Below are positions 9,772 to 23,498 of a stretch of DNA of 64,000 bases, piece after piece (position 1 is the first letter of the stretch; every line of letters begins with the position of its first letter). A model generated the notes under the pieces. That model made no database searches, had not been told where the DNA came from, and saw only the letters and a program-made list of their open reading frames with translations. Both the position numbers and the translations under genes were made by a program. Source of the DNA: Brachyhypopomus gauderio. Lineage: Eukaryota; Chordata; Actinopteri; Gymnotiformes; Hypopomidae. The stretch is taken from assembly GCF_052324685.1 (NCBI RefSeq), contig NC_135222.1, positions 4,935,920 through 4,999,919 of the forward strand, written 5' to 3'.

Positions 9772-12180
9772 GTTTAAATAAATTTGACTGGTTGACTGCT
9801 TTCAATCAGCAAACGGGTGAACACCAGCAGTATTTTATCAGGTATCCGTCTCCTTTAACTTGAACAGAGTCACCCGCTGACTGATTCCTCAGCTGGTTTC
9901 TGCACTGGGACAGACAGGTCTTGAAACTCACTTTTTCTGTTAAGACAATTACCAAAGAAAAGGGAACAGTCCACTTTCACTTCTCACAAAACAAGGAATT
10001 AAGAAAGAAAAGGCTTCACGAGATGCAGGGCGACATGTTAGGCAAAAGTCAGTGTTCGTCATAAGGTCTTGAAATTCAAAGAATTTTGTGATTGCGCACC
10101 CACCAAACACAACAATTGTTGTTTAGGACCCTTTGGTCACATTAAACAGCCATATGTGACCTCAGACTTGGGTTCAAAACTTTAAACTTTCAGGATTTAG
10201 ACCTTTATTTTTTACCATGACCTTTAACTAAATCACTTGACGTGTGGGTTTGGGAAGGACATGACAGCTCTGGCTTTGAGACGATGTACTCTCAGATCGC
10301 GACCAGCAAAGAAACACGTACACAGTCCACATAAGTGGAAGGAAAAGGATTCTATTATGAAAAAACCTGTTGCAGTCAGAAAAATGTGTTACAAATTGCA
10401 ACATTTTAGTGTCGCAATTTAATGCATTTCAGTTAACTTCCTTAATACACAAACCAACAAAGCTGATTCTGAACACTGGCTGTTTACCACCTACAGTGCA
10501 TGTATGGAAATTCTTCAAGAAACATTGAAAGTCTTTTGGTCTTTCTTTTCTCATTTCCCCTGTGCAATCATGATGTTCACAACAGAAACATCTCCCTTTC
10601 CATATTTCAGCTTGGTTAGTGGGTGATACAACCACATGAACTCATTCCGGGTGTTCTTCAGTGATCAGACTGCCATATAAGAGCAGACAATAAAAACTAG
10701 AATTACAGTAGCATACTTTACACCCTGAAGCACAATACATCTCTCACTGCTGGGAACTGCAATGCTCATCAGGCTTTTGTAGCACCTTCTGTTTTCATGG
10801 AAACTTGGCAACAGTGTCCTGGGTGAGCTACTTAAGAGACGGACATTTATTTACAGTCTGGACATCATAACACATGTGGTAGCCCTCACGTCTGCAGAGC
10901 ACTGGGGCCAGTGTGTGCTATACACAATCAGACGGAAAGTCCTGTTAAGGCAGTTCAGCATAAAATGTAAAGACACCACTAGCAGCACCGTGTGCCAAAA
11001 TGTGAAGTTGATGCTGGCTGGCGTGAGTCCCGGAAAATGATGACAGACTTGACACAACGACAGGAAGTGGCCCCAAGTCATTGTGTTACAGATGACTTGA
11101 ATTTTTCAAAATGTTCAGATTGGGATGATTAGCAAGTATGTAATTAGTCATGCACTTGATAAGCATTCAGTAACTATATATAAATTGTACACATACCAAG
11201 TACGGTTAATAATAGCAAATTATTTTAACACTGTAAATAAACTGGGTTATTACAGCCTAAATACAGTAGCCCAGAAAAACATGTTGTGTATACTCTTATT
11301 ACAACAAAAAATTTGCAGGTACTGTATTTGTTTCATATCTATGCATATTCAGTCATTTTCCATGGCAGTGCAGTACTGCCATTCATAAAGGATCTCATTG
11401 CTGGGACGGTATTCAAATCTACACCTGAAGGCACCAAGTCAGTGGGATGAATGGAAAAATGCCAGTGACGACATTGGTGAGAACAATATTGTTGTTTATG
11501 AATTACTTATAACTGGGGTGAAAAATGAGAGCTCTAAAACAAATGTCAAACACTCTTTATGTGTTTTTGTTAAATATCAGATCCAGGTATTCTAATGAGA
11601 TATAAATATGCACAAGTTTCTATAAATAACACACTTTTCCACCATGTGAGAACTAAAACCAGTTTGTTGGCTAAAACAATCTAGATGAGTTTGTCATCAT
11701 TCCTAAGCTGGATATAGCGTTACAGTGCCCTCAGGGTGCTGGTAGTAGAAGTATGCACTTATTATCATTTCATTTCTTTTTCCTGGATGTTTGGTTAATG
11801 GTGAAGTCAAATGCCATGCATTTTACAACTAAAGTAAATGTGTAAGAACCCACTCAGTGGATCACAATTAGAACTCACCCATGTATTTCACATTAGTGAT
11901 ATCTTTTGACAATACAAACTTAGTTACATTAAGCACATCAGCTATGACATTCAATATATTTAAACTCCAGTCCATGTGACAAAACCACTTGGTGAATATA
12001 CAAATCCTATCCCCTTAAAAAGTTAATCTTGTTCAGATAAGGTCCAGACTTATATAGGATTTCCTTAAGAGTCTAATTTTAGACAAAACGTCTTAAGCCA
12101 ATCCATCCTAAGTACACTCAAGTCTTGGTTTTATTACTTTTTTCTTGAATCAGTCAAGTCCACTGTGACTGCCAAGAGTA
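9772..12180. other. Intergenic DNA between the two RGS genes
   Basis: AT-rich, no recognisable exon, RNA gene or transposon. Short open frames here (for example near 10237-10422 and 11125-11388) have no family motifs and start and stop at random with respect to splice-like sites. Confidence 0.5.
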
Positions 12181-12190
12181 TATATAACAA

Positions 12191-12254
12191 CCAATCAAAC
12201 CTTGGGTTCTTCTAAGAAGGCTCCACCCCCAGTGTGGAGTGTGCTGGTATAAAA
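12191..12254 (+). promoter_or_regulatory. Core promoter of rgs2
   Basis: A CCAAT box (12191-12195), a CACCC-type element (about 12225-12231) and a consensus TATAAAA (12248-12254) precede the rgs2 start codon by 63 bases. RGS2 is an inducible immediate-early type gene in mammals, which fits a TATA promoter; no induction element is claimed. Confidence 0.65.
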
Positions 12255-12316
12255 GTCCCACAACAAAACACAGAGGAGATACCTTTAAATCAACAGCACT
12301 CTTACAGTCTGGAAAG

Positions 12317-13402
12317 ATGCGAAACACCTTACATGAGAGTTCCACAGAGGACCTAATCTATTCGGAGAACTCTGATCCAGTCATGGAGCAAGGAGAAATC
12401 CCGTGAGTCTTTTTTTTTTTAAATAAGCTTTTGTGTTTAAGCATTGTGGATTACGATCATTGATAAAATGTTAGGTCAGATATAAGCCATGGGGATAATC
12501 TAGCTCATGTTTATGTATATTTGTCCTGTATTGTATATTTAGCAACAGGATAAACTGGAGATCAAGAATAGCAATGTTTCGGAAGACCTCTGCTGTTGTC
12601 CAGCCAGCCAGAACCCACACAAAACCTTACTGGTGAGGTCTGAGCTTCACAGCTCAAGTTCTTTTAAGTGTCTGTAAGTATGCAGACATATTGGCAAGTG
12701 TGTAAATCCTTAAGTCCTGACAGAATGTGTAATAAAAATGTGTACTGTTCATACAGCCTGACACCTGAGGAGGTGCACCAGTGGTCCCAGTCTCTGGACA
12801 AACTGCTGAACAATAAATGTGAGTATCGACTTGGTTTTCTAGCTCTATGCATTGGTGGTGAGACACTGACAGGAGCAGTCTCAGTGAGGTAACCGCTTCA
12901 TGGTAAAAGCCTCACCGTCTCTCCAATCTGTCACGACTCCAGACGGGACGGCTGCCTTTCGCCTCTTCATGAAGACAGAGTTCTGCGAGGAGAACATTGA
13001 GTTCTGGCTTGCCTGCGAGGAGTTCCGGCAGATCAAGTCTCCGGCAAAGCGCACATTCAGAGCCAAAGCCATTTACAAAAAGTTCATCAAAAACAAGTCT
13101 CCCAAAGAGGTGTGGTAATATGACAGTATAGCATTACAGCTCTGAAGACTAATAAACACATCACCAGTTGTAGCAGGTCTTTGTACTAATGTCATTCCAA
13201 TACTTCTTAGGTTCTCTTGGATGCCCACACGAAAGATACCATCTTCCAAAATCTTCAGTCTTCAATGCAGTCAAGTTTCGCTGTGGCCCAGGTTAAAGTG
13301 TACAGCCTGATGGAGCATAACTCATACCCTCGCTTTCTTCAGTCACAATTCTATAGTCAGATATGTCAGCTTGCAACAGACAGACAGTTCAAAGAGCCAT
13401 AG
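12317..13402 (+). CDS. rgs2: Regulator of G-protein signalling 2
   Basis: Five exons, all with GT-AG borders and consistent phase: 12317-12402, 12543-12632, 12757-12818, 12943-13109, 13211-13402, giving 198 residues (human RGS2 has 211). The RGS domain runs from about LTPEEVHQWSQSL (residue 60) to SQICQL. The basic amphipathic segment INWRSRIAMFRK before it corresponds to the membrane-binding helix of RGS2. Two of the three residues that give RGS2 its preference for Galphaq are present: Cys94 (FCEEN) and Asn172 (HNSYPRF), while the third, Glu191 in human, is Gln179. Position directly before uchl5 matches human RGS2. RGS exons 3 and 4 (62 and 167 nt) have the same lengths as in the upstream RGS gene, as expected from tandem duplication. 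Confidence 0.9.
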
Positions 13403-13627
13403 AATTAAAATACACTTAATCTGTTTATTGAATGGATATTTATATATAACATGTATATAGCTAAACTAAAGAGCTCAGTTATATATTAGTATCATCTAAC
13501 TTCAATCTTCCAATATAACTATTTGTAAAGACGTGTAATATATTTGCTTTGATGAATTGTGTTGCATTGGCCACATACTTATGACTGGTTCAGAAGTGTA
13601 TGTGTTTTTGGTTTTTGATAAAACTTG

Positions 13628-13633
13628 AATAAA
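13628..13633 (+). terminator. Poly(A) signal of rgs2
   Basis: AATAAA about 230 bases after the stop codon, in an AT-rich 3'UTR, followed by a second AATAAA at about 13646-13651. Confidence 0.5.
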
Positions 13634-13699
13634 CTTGTTTTTTAAAATAAAAACAGCGGTCCTTAATAGCTGCCATTTTGTGTGAAATTGAGAACCCAA

Positions 13700-15900
13700 A
13701 ACAAGTATTTAGGACTTTAACAAATGTCATACAACGCTTATATTTTTAATCAAAACACTTTAATGTTTTTGCACTTGCTGGCACATAACAGATTTCTACA
13801 TAAATTTGAATATTAATGTCCATGCTCTATTAAAAAATGTTTTTCAGTTGGGAAGTAGGTTTGATCAGTGTCCAGGAACCTGACGGCACTTGTCAGACAA
13901 GTTCTGGACACTTGCATCCTAAGAATACTTCCCAAAGGCAATCAAACATTTACTCCTTTCAGTAGATTAAAATAGAAGCATTAATAGAATGTTTTCATTG
14001 CCATGTAAAACAATACAGATTAGAACGGAATACAACTATCCTAAAACAAAACCAGCTATTCTTTTGGAATGTCTTATGCTGTCTATTTAGGGTATAGAAC
14101 ACAAACGCTACAAGCATATAGGTACCATTAAGTGGTCTGTGCGCAAGACCAGATAATGGCATTTGATAATGTACGTAAAATAATGTCATTGGCGTTTCCA
14201 AAGACGTAATAACCTTAAGAGCAGGTGCTTGTTTTCACTTTGTTCCAGTATATGAGCTCACCAGCAAAGCTGATATTGAACAGACATGGTTACTGTTTTG
14301 ACTGTTCTAACTGTGGCCAAACACACAGACTATACAGGATCCTTCCAGTGCCTCAACAATATGTCTGCAGACTGAATTTATTCTATCATTTAAATATAGT
14401 ATTGCAAAATATTCAAATATTACGCTACCGAGTTTTAATATAATATGGAAAGCTGACATTAATATTTTTTTTCTAATATCCAATTTTGAACTTACAGAAC
14501 TACCATTGCAAAATCTGACATGTATTACCAGAAGCCCTGACACTGCAAAAAATTAATAAAAATAAAGCCTTCCAGGCTCATGTGGGATGACTCCATTATT
14601 ATTTCCATTTTTGGGTATTCTCAGGTGAACGTGATCAACTGTACCTCATGCAAAGACTTTTATTACACACCCAAGTATGACTGCGATTCATACCAATCAG
14701 GGTGGATTCTTTCTTGGGAGCTATTGGTCCTGTACATCTAACCACAAGGCAAAGAAAATCAAACATACTCCTACAACCGTTTAACAGTGAACATTTCAGC
14801 ACATCACCACGAGTTCCTCTAAATTCATCAACCCTCAAAAGATCTCAAAAGCATCATACTAAAAAAAAACAAATAAACTTGGACATTGTGAATCAAGTTA
14901 AGATGGAAATATTTGTTCTACTGTTCTATTTCAGGAACAGGAAATTAAGACTACTTTCTATTCTTAGACACAAACGTGTAAGTACAGCGATTCAAGACAA
15001 GGATTTCCTGGTGCACTAAATTAACCCCATGCTAAAAATAGAAGGCAAGGATTTCCTGGAGCATTAAATCATAACTAATCCTCGTGGTAAAGACACACAA
15101 ACAAGAGTGCCTCACAACATAAACCTCCATCATTACACTGGGCTCGTCAATGAAAACCAGAAGGCAAAGGCTTAGCTTGTCAAAAGCTTACGACCATTCA
15201 ATGGTTAACAAAGAATTCAAACTGCAGAATTCAATGACATCAACAACATCGATCATGTAAGCACGACCAGGTAAGAATGTGTGTCGATATGATAAACGTG
15301 CGCACGTGTACACACCCACACACCTGCTCCTGCACCAGCCGAACTGTGAGTAAGCCTGGGGGTGAAGAGCCAGTTATGCTGGCCTTGGGCCATTAGGGGC
15401 CTTAAACATCAGGTGGGAAAACTGGGTAGTCAAAGCTGAACTCCATATGCAGTCAGTACAAACTGAATGAAACTAGCGAAAATATAATGACTGTACCTTG
15501 CTGCTGAATTCTGAACTAACTAAAGCTCATTCACACACAAGCAAATTTTCAGACATGTTAAACTTAGACATTGTTTTTTTTTCTTTTACATACTTTTATA
15601 AAGCCTCTTAAGATTGTGTATAAATAGCATTTTGATGCATAATAGCCATTTTCTTTATGCATGAACTTGCGTAAAATAATTTTTCGTGTCCTAGCATGAT
15701 TTAAATGAATATTGCTTAAATAGTCACAAAAAATCCATTTGAGGCAACACGGCAATACTGATTTTTTTTAATCAGACACAATCAAACCTAAGAGTCTGAT
15801 TTAGTCCTACGTACTCGAAAACAAACAAACAAACAAAAAAACAACAACAGTTCAACCAGAGTAGTTCCGAACAACAATGGAGTTTATATGAAAATAAGAC
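13700..15900. other. Intergenic DNA between convergent rgs2 and uchl5
   Basis: No gene seen. The two genes converge here. Near 15001-15070 a short direct repeat containing CAAGGATTTCCTGG occurs twice (about 14998-15011 and 15046-15059). Plus-strand TTTATT at 15904-15909 gives AATAAA on the minus strand, about 170 bases past the uchl5 stop, and is its likely poly(A) signal. Confidence 0.45.
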
Positions 15901-16075
15901 GGGTTTATTTAAACGCCCCTCTGCATGCAAGCTCCGAAGCTCTGTGACAACAGGACAGGACTGCGAGTGCCACGCCAGTTCGCCTGAGGACGCGCTCTCG
16001 GTACAGACAGTGAGGTGGGTGGGGGTGAGGGGTTTCCGTGGCACGTTACACAAAGGGCCGACAAATGGAAAGATG

Positions 16076-19000
16076 CTACTTTGCTTCTTGGACTTTTTTG
16101 GCACTTTGCTTTTCTTTAGCCTGACGGAAGAAGAAAAAGAGTGGTCATTTTCTAATCTCCTTATCTTGTGCCACACGTCAGAAGTACGCAGTACCTACAA
16201 TATCTACAATACATCAAAATGCGAGTTTTAATAAGTGTTTTTCACCATTTTTCTTTCACTAAGGCTTACTTCCATGTGAACACTTCACAGCAGAGACATA
16301 CTTCCTCTATACACTAAACAAGTCATCACTACCTTCTAGTGGCATGCGTGAAGGTCTATTTGAATAAGCATTACAGTTAAACAATGTTAAGTATGTTCCA
16401 ACAATGTAAAGCATTTACGTTTTTTTTTTTTTTTTTGTTTTAACCGTAAATTGTGACAGCACTTTTGGTGTTCTTGGAAATAATTGTAGTAATTTTCCTG
16501 AATGTACCTTTTCCACAAGTGGTATGAGCTGTTGATATTCAGCAAGGGTCTTCAGTAACTCCATGATAAATGGAAGGTAGTTGTGCTTCCTTCTAATGTT
16601 TTCAATCTAGAACCGAAATGTCAAAACAAAACCAAAAATTCACAGCCAACTCTCACTGGTAATTGTAACAAACCCAAGCTGTGATCACATGCATATATGA
16701 TGCCTAAATTAAACAGTTCTGTAATGTTTTGACATTTTTAATAATAAATAATTATTAATAATAAATGCATAAATAAATGCATTACTCTTTAATGAAGGAC
16801 AAAGGACATATTTTACACATCAGAGAAAACCAGCAGCTTGTCATTTATGGGGTGAACTTTGACCAGTGTATGATGTGGTTTGCATATGCACATCTCAGTA
16901 GGCCAGTACGTAGACCTTTTTTGTTTTGACTTATTTGGAAGCCATTAAATCTTTCTAAAATGTACATTCATTATAGCCTTTATGATAATTATCACTATAT
17001 TAGACCTTAAACTGCACTGTCCTATAGAGAAATGTTTATTTGAAAATGCAGCAGTGTCCATTTTCTTATTAATCTAATCAACACAAATGCGATCCCTCTT
17101 CCATTAAGATGGCTGGATTGTGAAGTCAAACAGGCTGAATGAGGAGGTGTAGACATACTTTATAACGTTTAAGCTTCTGTTTCTCCTCCTCAATCAGAAG
17201 TTGGTACTTGGCGATTTCTGATTGGATGGAACTGAGGAGATTACCACTCTGGTCCGTATCCATTGGCTCTTCCTGTAATCACAATGGCATTGTTGCTTCA
17301 AGTGAACCAATCCTCTTCGTTTGCTGATCAGTGGTTCCGCATGCTTACCTCTGTTAGCTGGGTCTGAAGTTCTGCAATTTTACGCTCATAAATCATCTTA
17401 CGATCAGACACAATGGCCATCAAGTTGAACCGGATTTCCCCCTCACTGTACCTGATGACCAACAGGACCGTTAGCATATGCAATCTAACGTTATGGATCA
17501 CGGGGGAGAAATTCCAATACTTACTTCTGAATTCTTTTCTCAATGACTGGGCGAACTGCACTAATCCAGTCGTCTTGGTTGCAAGCACCTGAAAAATTGC
17601 AAATGATAAAAGTCATGGATCAGAAAACAGCCAGCTGTAGTTTGATGGAAACCACTAATCTGTATTTGGACATGACTCACTTTCTGAACAGCTGAGGAAG
17701 AAATTTCCAAAAGACAACTGGCTACTGAGTTTCTTTCACTTTATTTGACTTTTACCTATATTGGTGCCAATTCAGTCGGCATGTAGCAAATTAAATGTAC
17801 TTTTCAGCAGGTTTCATCTTCTCAGAGAAAATAACACAAGGGCCTGAGGTGTAGGTACCTTACCAAGGTCAATGGGTCCTTCACGAAGCCCATCTAGTTC
17901 GTACAGTCTGCCGTTTACAGGGACGTAGCTCACAAAATGAAATGCGTCCTCATCTTTTGCTGATGATTTTGCATCAAACTCAAACATCTGCTGCCTTTGG
18001 ATAAAAGGAAATACTTTTTTATAGGGAACATTCCAAACTATGTTCCAAGTAAGTTTTGCTGGTTTAAGATGTTAAATGTTAAACACTACAATAAAATGTA
18101 TTTGTTCCACCTGGCAAAGCTGTTGTGAACTTGTCGAATCACTTCAGAATTACTGAGAGCAAGCCCCTTCATCTTACAAAAGCAAATGGAGACAAACACA
18201 TAATTAAACAACATTCATCCAATGCTAAAAGAGAGAACCTTTTTTTTTTTTTTATCTCTTGCTCATTTATCTTCATGCCGTAACATCTTAAATCCACAGA
18301 AATTACTGAAATTTTCAGTATTGCAGGAATGATGTACCAGTTTCTCACAGAGTAATACTGTATGGTTCTAGTATTAATGTTCACAGTACGCACATACTTA
18401 CTGCAGCATCAAAGCTGTGTGAGAACTCCCTGAACTCTGTCAGCGTTTCACCCAGGCGCATGTCAGGATGCGAGCAGTTGAGCAGCACGCTGACAATCGC
18501 TTGTGTTGCACAAGCATTGTTAATGACCTGAAAGAAATGAGAAATCAAATACGTTTTTCTGTCCATTTATTTGTGCATGTAGGGTTAGATGTAGCCCATG
18601 TATCTCATCAAGGAAACCACACACCAATGTCCCTCAACCACAGTAGAACTAAATTACCCACTGAACTCGCAGCAGTAAGTGGAAGCAGAAGTAAAGGCAT
18701 CACCAGTGATGGTAATTTAACCTCACTCAACTTGTGTATTAGCCTGTTAAATAAACCCGCATTACAAAACCTAAAAGGCATTGAATATTGTATGATCATT
18801 GCAATTTATCAACATCCCCAAAGCAACATATTGGTAATGCAATGCAAGTAAAAGACAATACAATACAATAAACTACAATAAATGCCCTGGTGTACATCAT
18901 ACTACTATTACATTTTTATTGGTTGATTGTAGCATGAGGCCATTGCAATCAGCTATAATAAAAGTGCATTACATATGTCTTGGTGTTATCTATTACTCCT

Positions 19001-19541
19001 TTGGCTACACAAATGCTTATTTGCTGGCTCCATGGTCACTACAGGAACTCTACCAGGACTAGTAATGACTCTTATTCAATACAGAAAAATATTCAAATGT
19101 ATTGGACAAGACTACCATTATACTTTCTCTGTATTAAATGTGACACAATCTTAGTTCTTGGGGGGAAATACAACAATCAACAGCGCCATCTGGTGGGGAC
19201 AGGTTCCACCAGCGCATAAAGTACAGACGCCACACAAGAACACATTCACGTCAACAGCATACACACCTGCTTTGCAAAAAATATCTGGTCGAGTCTTGAG
19301 TCCTGTACAATAGAACCAGCTGGTTCCTCACCGGGTTGCCATTTGAAGAGGAAGATTAAGCCATGAACTGGTCTGCAATACATAAGCAATAAACAGCTGA
19401 GATTTCTATTTGGCTGATATAAAACTGCAGTCTGACATGCGCCACTGAACATTTCTTACTTGAGATTTTCAAAGTTCTCCGGTTCCATGCTCCATATTTC
19501 CTCAACTTGTGCTCCTTTGCATCCTGACACAAGCAAACATG

Positions 19542-19588
<47 letters not shown>

Positions 19589-20044
19589 CTTTAATGAAGG
19601 ACACACCTTTAGTGATTCGTCTCGTCTGACGAAGGGGCATCATATGTGATCAATGTGTTCTCGCAGAGTCATACTTCATTTTTATAGAGATAAATGAAGC
19701 TGAACGCTGGGTCTGGAGATACCCATCAACCTATATTAGCAAAGCGGGCTCATATGCTAGATAGCTAACTAAATTAATTCAGTGAGTTAACGGGTGGGTA
19801 TGGTTAATAAAAGTCAATAGTCCATCATGTACGTTATAGGTAGAATTTCTTATATTATGCATTTTGATACTTGCATGAAGAACAGAAACATCAGGACGCT
19901 AGCTAGCCATCGCTAGGTAGCTGCTAGCCACCGTTTGCTAATGTAGCAAAGAAACATGCACTGCTCACCAAACCCTTTTATCAGTTCTGTAAAAACCCCA
20001 GGGTCACTTTCCATGAGACACCATTCGCCAGCACTTCCAGACAT
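16076..20044 (-). CDS. uchl5: Ubiquitin carboxyl-terminal hydrolase L5 (UCH37)
   Basis: Eleven exons, reading down the minus strand: 20044-19969, 19523-19460, 19372-19267, 18527-18402, 18172-18111, 17994-17864, 17588-17525, 17451-17349, 17272-17159, 16606-16508, 16120-16076. Every border is GT-AG and every phase fits, giving 329 residues, the same as human UCHL5. The papain-like catalytic residues are all present at the human positions: Gln82, Cys88 (NNACATQA), His164 (DAFHF) and Asp179 (ELDG). The C-terminal helical DEUBAD/ULD part (from about [17 protein letters not shown] to the KEKQSAKK tail) binds ADRM1/RPN13 on the 26S proteasome or NFRKB in INO80. It trims or debranches ubiquitin chains. 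Downstream of rgs2 as in human. Nothing suggests inactivation. Confidence 0.97.
19543..19586. repeat. CA microsatellite in uchl5 intron 1
   Basis: Uninterrupted AC dinucleotide run of about 22 units lying 20 bases upstream of uchl5 exon 2 on the minus strand. It therefore reads as GT repeats immediately before the acceptor GTGTCAG, replacing a normal polypyrimidine tract. Confidence 0.9.
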
Positions 20045-21940
20045 TTTTGTGTTTTATTGTTTGAATAAATAATAGTACACCATGCAGTTTCGTTGACAGA
20101 GTCTGTACGCTGTTCTACTAGCTTGACACATCCAAACATTCATTCACGCGCACATTTTCCCGGCATTCTTTTCGACGTGATTACTTCTTCGTTGGAAATA
20201 TTGGATATGATTCAGCTCACGGCTGCCGTCGTCCGGTCCGGAGGCGCACTATACTGGTCAAATTTAGTTATTGAATGATTAATTCTGTGGTTAATTCTGA
20301 CCGTCATGTTTACGGTAACCAAGAAAATCCTGTTTTTGTGTTTTACGTTTTTGCAGAAATTACACGTTAAAGGAACAGTTTAGGATTTTTCTACGCATAT
20401 CTGTGGTACGATTGATAAAAACGTTTCCTGCACTGGGGAACATGACCACAGTTTGTAAGTTAGCAAGAAAGAATTGGCTTTTAGCAGACGCTTTTCCTAT
20501 TTAAAAAGTCAGGTTCTGCACCCGTTTCTGGTAGCTAAACATTCGACTTTCAGTAAAAACTAACAAGTAGAATGAGGGACAGTGCGTGGTAGAAGCTAAA
20601 CGTACAGTGTGTTTCGATATTACTGCCGCCAATTTGTGCTCATTAAAACCAATATAAAATCGAACAAACATCATCTCTAATCAAAGTGGTGTTTGTGCAA
20701 ATGTGAATGTAGCAAAAAATATTTTGATAAAAAATAAAGTTGATGCAACTTCATGTGAATTAAAATGGTAAACAATATTAGAAAGTGGTTTGGGGGAAAA
20801 ACTTTCATTTAGTATTGCGAATTTTTGTTATTTCCAACTCATCGAGGTTAAATATTAAAATATTAATTTCCACCCACTGACATTAACGATCCACAAGGTT
20901 GGCACAGATTTGTGTGTGAAGTTTTGATGATGTTGGAGAAATGCAGAAATTTGGCAAATTAACATGAGGCATAATCCCACATTCTATCTTTCACAGTGCT
21001 TTTTTGTCACTGTGCAGGGTTCAGTCTGCATGCCAACAGCTAAAGAGTTAGTTATAGTTATAGTTATCTTAATGCAGCACAACAGGGTCCATCTATTCTA
21101 GACTTTGGTAGATCCATCATGTGTAGAGGTTAGAACACACACTTGCATGGTCTGTGTGCCACATTTCTCTGTGTCACAATAAAGAAAATGTATAAACCAA
21201 TGCACAAAGGGCAGTGTTGATAGTGCAAGTTAAAAATCAGTGATTATTGTATAAATAAGTACTGTATAAATAATGTATTGTATAAATAAAATGTATTACT
21301 GTATTATATAAATACGTATATTATATAAATACGTATATAAATACGTATTTAAACACTTAGAAGTACATACCCATTGTTTTTTTATTGATATATAGGCTTA
21401 ACAAAAATGTACATAGTATATTTATGAAAAGTTGACTTAAGCAAGTGTAAAATATTCAGGCAGTAATCATCACACCCAGAACAACTGATCAGAGCCAATT
21501 TCCCTTTTATTGTGTGCCTTCCTTTAGAAGAAAAAAAGAGGTGAAGAGAGAGGGAAATTAATGGATGAGATAGACAACCAAAAAGATGATGATTATGATA
21601 GGGAAATGATTTGGGGAGGATTGAATTAAAGAGAAATAGGGTGAGTTTTGTGCTTCAATCAACAACAAAACCTGAGAACTTAACTCCACTTGGACCGCAC
21701 TTACCACCTTCTTAAATCAGTTCCCCTCCACAACAGCCATCAATATTGACAGAACAGCCAATTACAACACATTAGATACACTACTTACATAACCACACTA
21801 CATCAAGTGTTTTCTCACACAAGCACATTTTTGTGTTAATTAGTACACGTTCTCCCTCTTCATTGAACAACCGCAATTCACAAATCCTGCACAGAAAGGG
21901 TGGTGGCAAGTAAAAACAGAACAAATGATGAACAGGCTCC
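20045..21940. other. uchl5 promoter side and intergenic DNA
   Basis: The first 230 bases are relatively GC- and CpG-rich (near 20161-20250) and likely hold the uchl5 promoter. Further on the DNA is AT-rich with a run of TATAAATACG-like repeats at about 21240-21350. No exon of RO60, which sits between UCHL5 and GLRX2 in human, was recognised. Confidence 0.45.
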
Positions 21941-21952
21941 GCTTCATCAGTC

Positions 21953-22475
21953 TGAACGCGGGAGCCCGCTGGGCTGTGTGCCGAGACCCCAGCCGCCACA
22001 CATCACAGTGGCTGCTTCACGTTTGCTGATGAGACGTGGGCCTCATCACCAAAAATGATGACGCTATAGAGAGGCGATGGGACAGCTCGAGTCCTGGTGC
22101 AAGGACAACAATCACTCGAATGTCAGCAAGACGGATTGCGGATGTCAGAAGGATGCGGACACATCCCAACCCCCCCCCGAACATTAAAGCTACTACAGCG
22201 GAAAATGGTGCACAGCTTCAAGTGTGCATCGAGAGCAACAGCAACACAGGAAAGTTCCAGAGAGAGTCCGGAAGGCTGCCTTTTGAATCACTGGGTCAAG
22301 ATTTCCTGTCAAGGAAGGAAGGCCTGCAGTATCAGGAAGCATCTCTCAGCCCTCGCACAGTCCATTTACAGCGCTCCAATTGGATATAGACGACAAAGCA
22401 TTCAGGCAAAGTCCTCTTGACTTACAGTCTCTTCCTGCAGGCTGTCAGAGTGCTGAACCGACTTGCTAAATGGAC
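21953..22475 (+). mobile_element. Decayed LINE reverse-transcriptase fragment
   Basis: The plus strand carries, in shifting frames, pieces typical of the CR1/L2/Rex group of fish LINEs: LNAGA followed by a GCV-like piece, FADE at 22022 (the FADD catalytic motif with Asp changed to Glu), GLITKNDD, LESWCKDNN-like and NVSKT-like text, then C-terminal SLFLQAVRVLN. Frameshifts, a Pro-rich C run and stops show it is dead. Confidence 0.6.
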
Positions 22476-23228
22476 ACTTGCACATTCATACTGAACCGTT
22501 ACCTCAGCTCTCTTCTTTTAGGCCTCTCTCTCTCTTCTACACGTTTCATGCTCCTCACACCATTTTAAGCGGCAATGCTAAGGTATATTAACATTACACA
22601 TGCAATAGTAATCTATCCGCCCCACAATCTTGTCCTTAGATGTGTATCTATTTTACGACGATGTCTGGTTTATAGTATACTGTGAAAATATAGTGTGTAT
22701 TGTGTTTGTGGGTTATGGATTTACTATGGTTGCACCGTTTTCAAACTCAACTGTGCATTTCCTGTCTGTTTTCATGGTGTCCAGGAGAGACTAGATTTTA
22801 TTCCTCATCACATCTGTGGCGAGAAGACGGTCTTTTTCAAGCTGCATGTACAACTTCCCGATCCTCGTACATACACTTGACTTGAAAATGTCAGCAGAGC
22901 GCAGTTTTGAGTTTCAAAACTGTGAAACATTTTCTGAAGCGATTAGCTCAGTAATTCAGAAAGCTTCAATCTGGTCGATTATGATTTTTTTAGAACAGTA
23001 CACGACAGATGTAGCAATTTGGTATGTATGCAATACCCTGATGAAGATCCCCCCCACCTTATGAAACTTAAACAGCATCTAAATTGAGAGCTACGAACCC
23101 ACCTTGCATTGTCAGAGGATAGTGTACTGTAATTATCTGAACACAGGCCTGTGCACACTGCAATTATAACCATCTTCATTAGAGCATGGACAAAGAACAA
23201 CATTTCTTCAAGGTTCTTGAAAAAACAC
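22476..23228. other. Intergenic DNA downstream of glrx2
   Basis: No gene seen. Plus-strand TTTAAT at 23229-23234 reads ATTAAA on the minus strand and could be the glrx2 poly(A) signal, about 265 bases after its stop. Confidence 0.4.
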
Positions 23229-23498
23229 TTTAATATAAATACTGTACAATACTGATAAGTAATCAGTAGGTAGGATAATGACAATTTTAAGAACAAACAC
23301 AGACCTTATTCTTATACAAATATAAGAATACTAAATATTTAAGAAATGTACAATTCCAATTCTAGAGGAAATCACTCAGATAACAAAAATGGTATTAGCT
23401 GTCTGAAAATGGTCTAAAGCCACAATGCCTCTTTTGGTTCACTGTGGGCTTCAACAAGAAAGGAGAATTGTGCAAAAATGAATTTACCATAAATCGGG

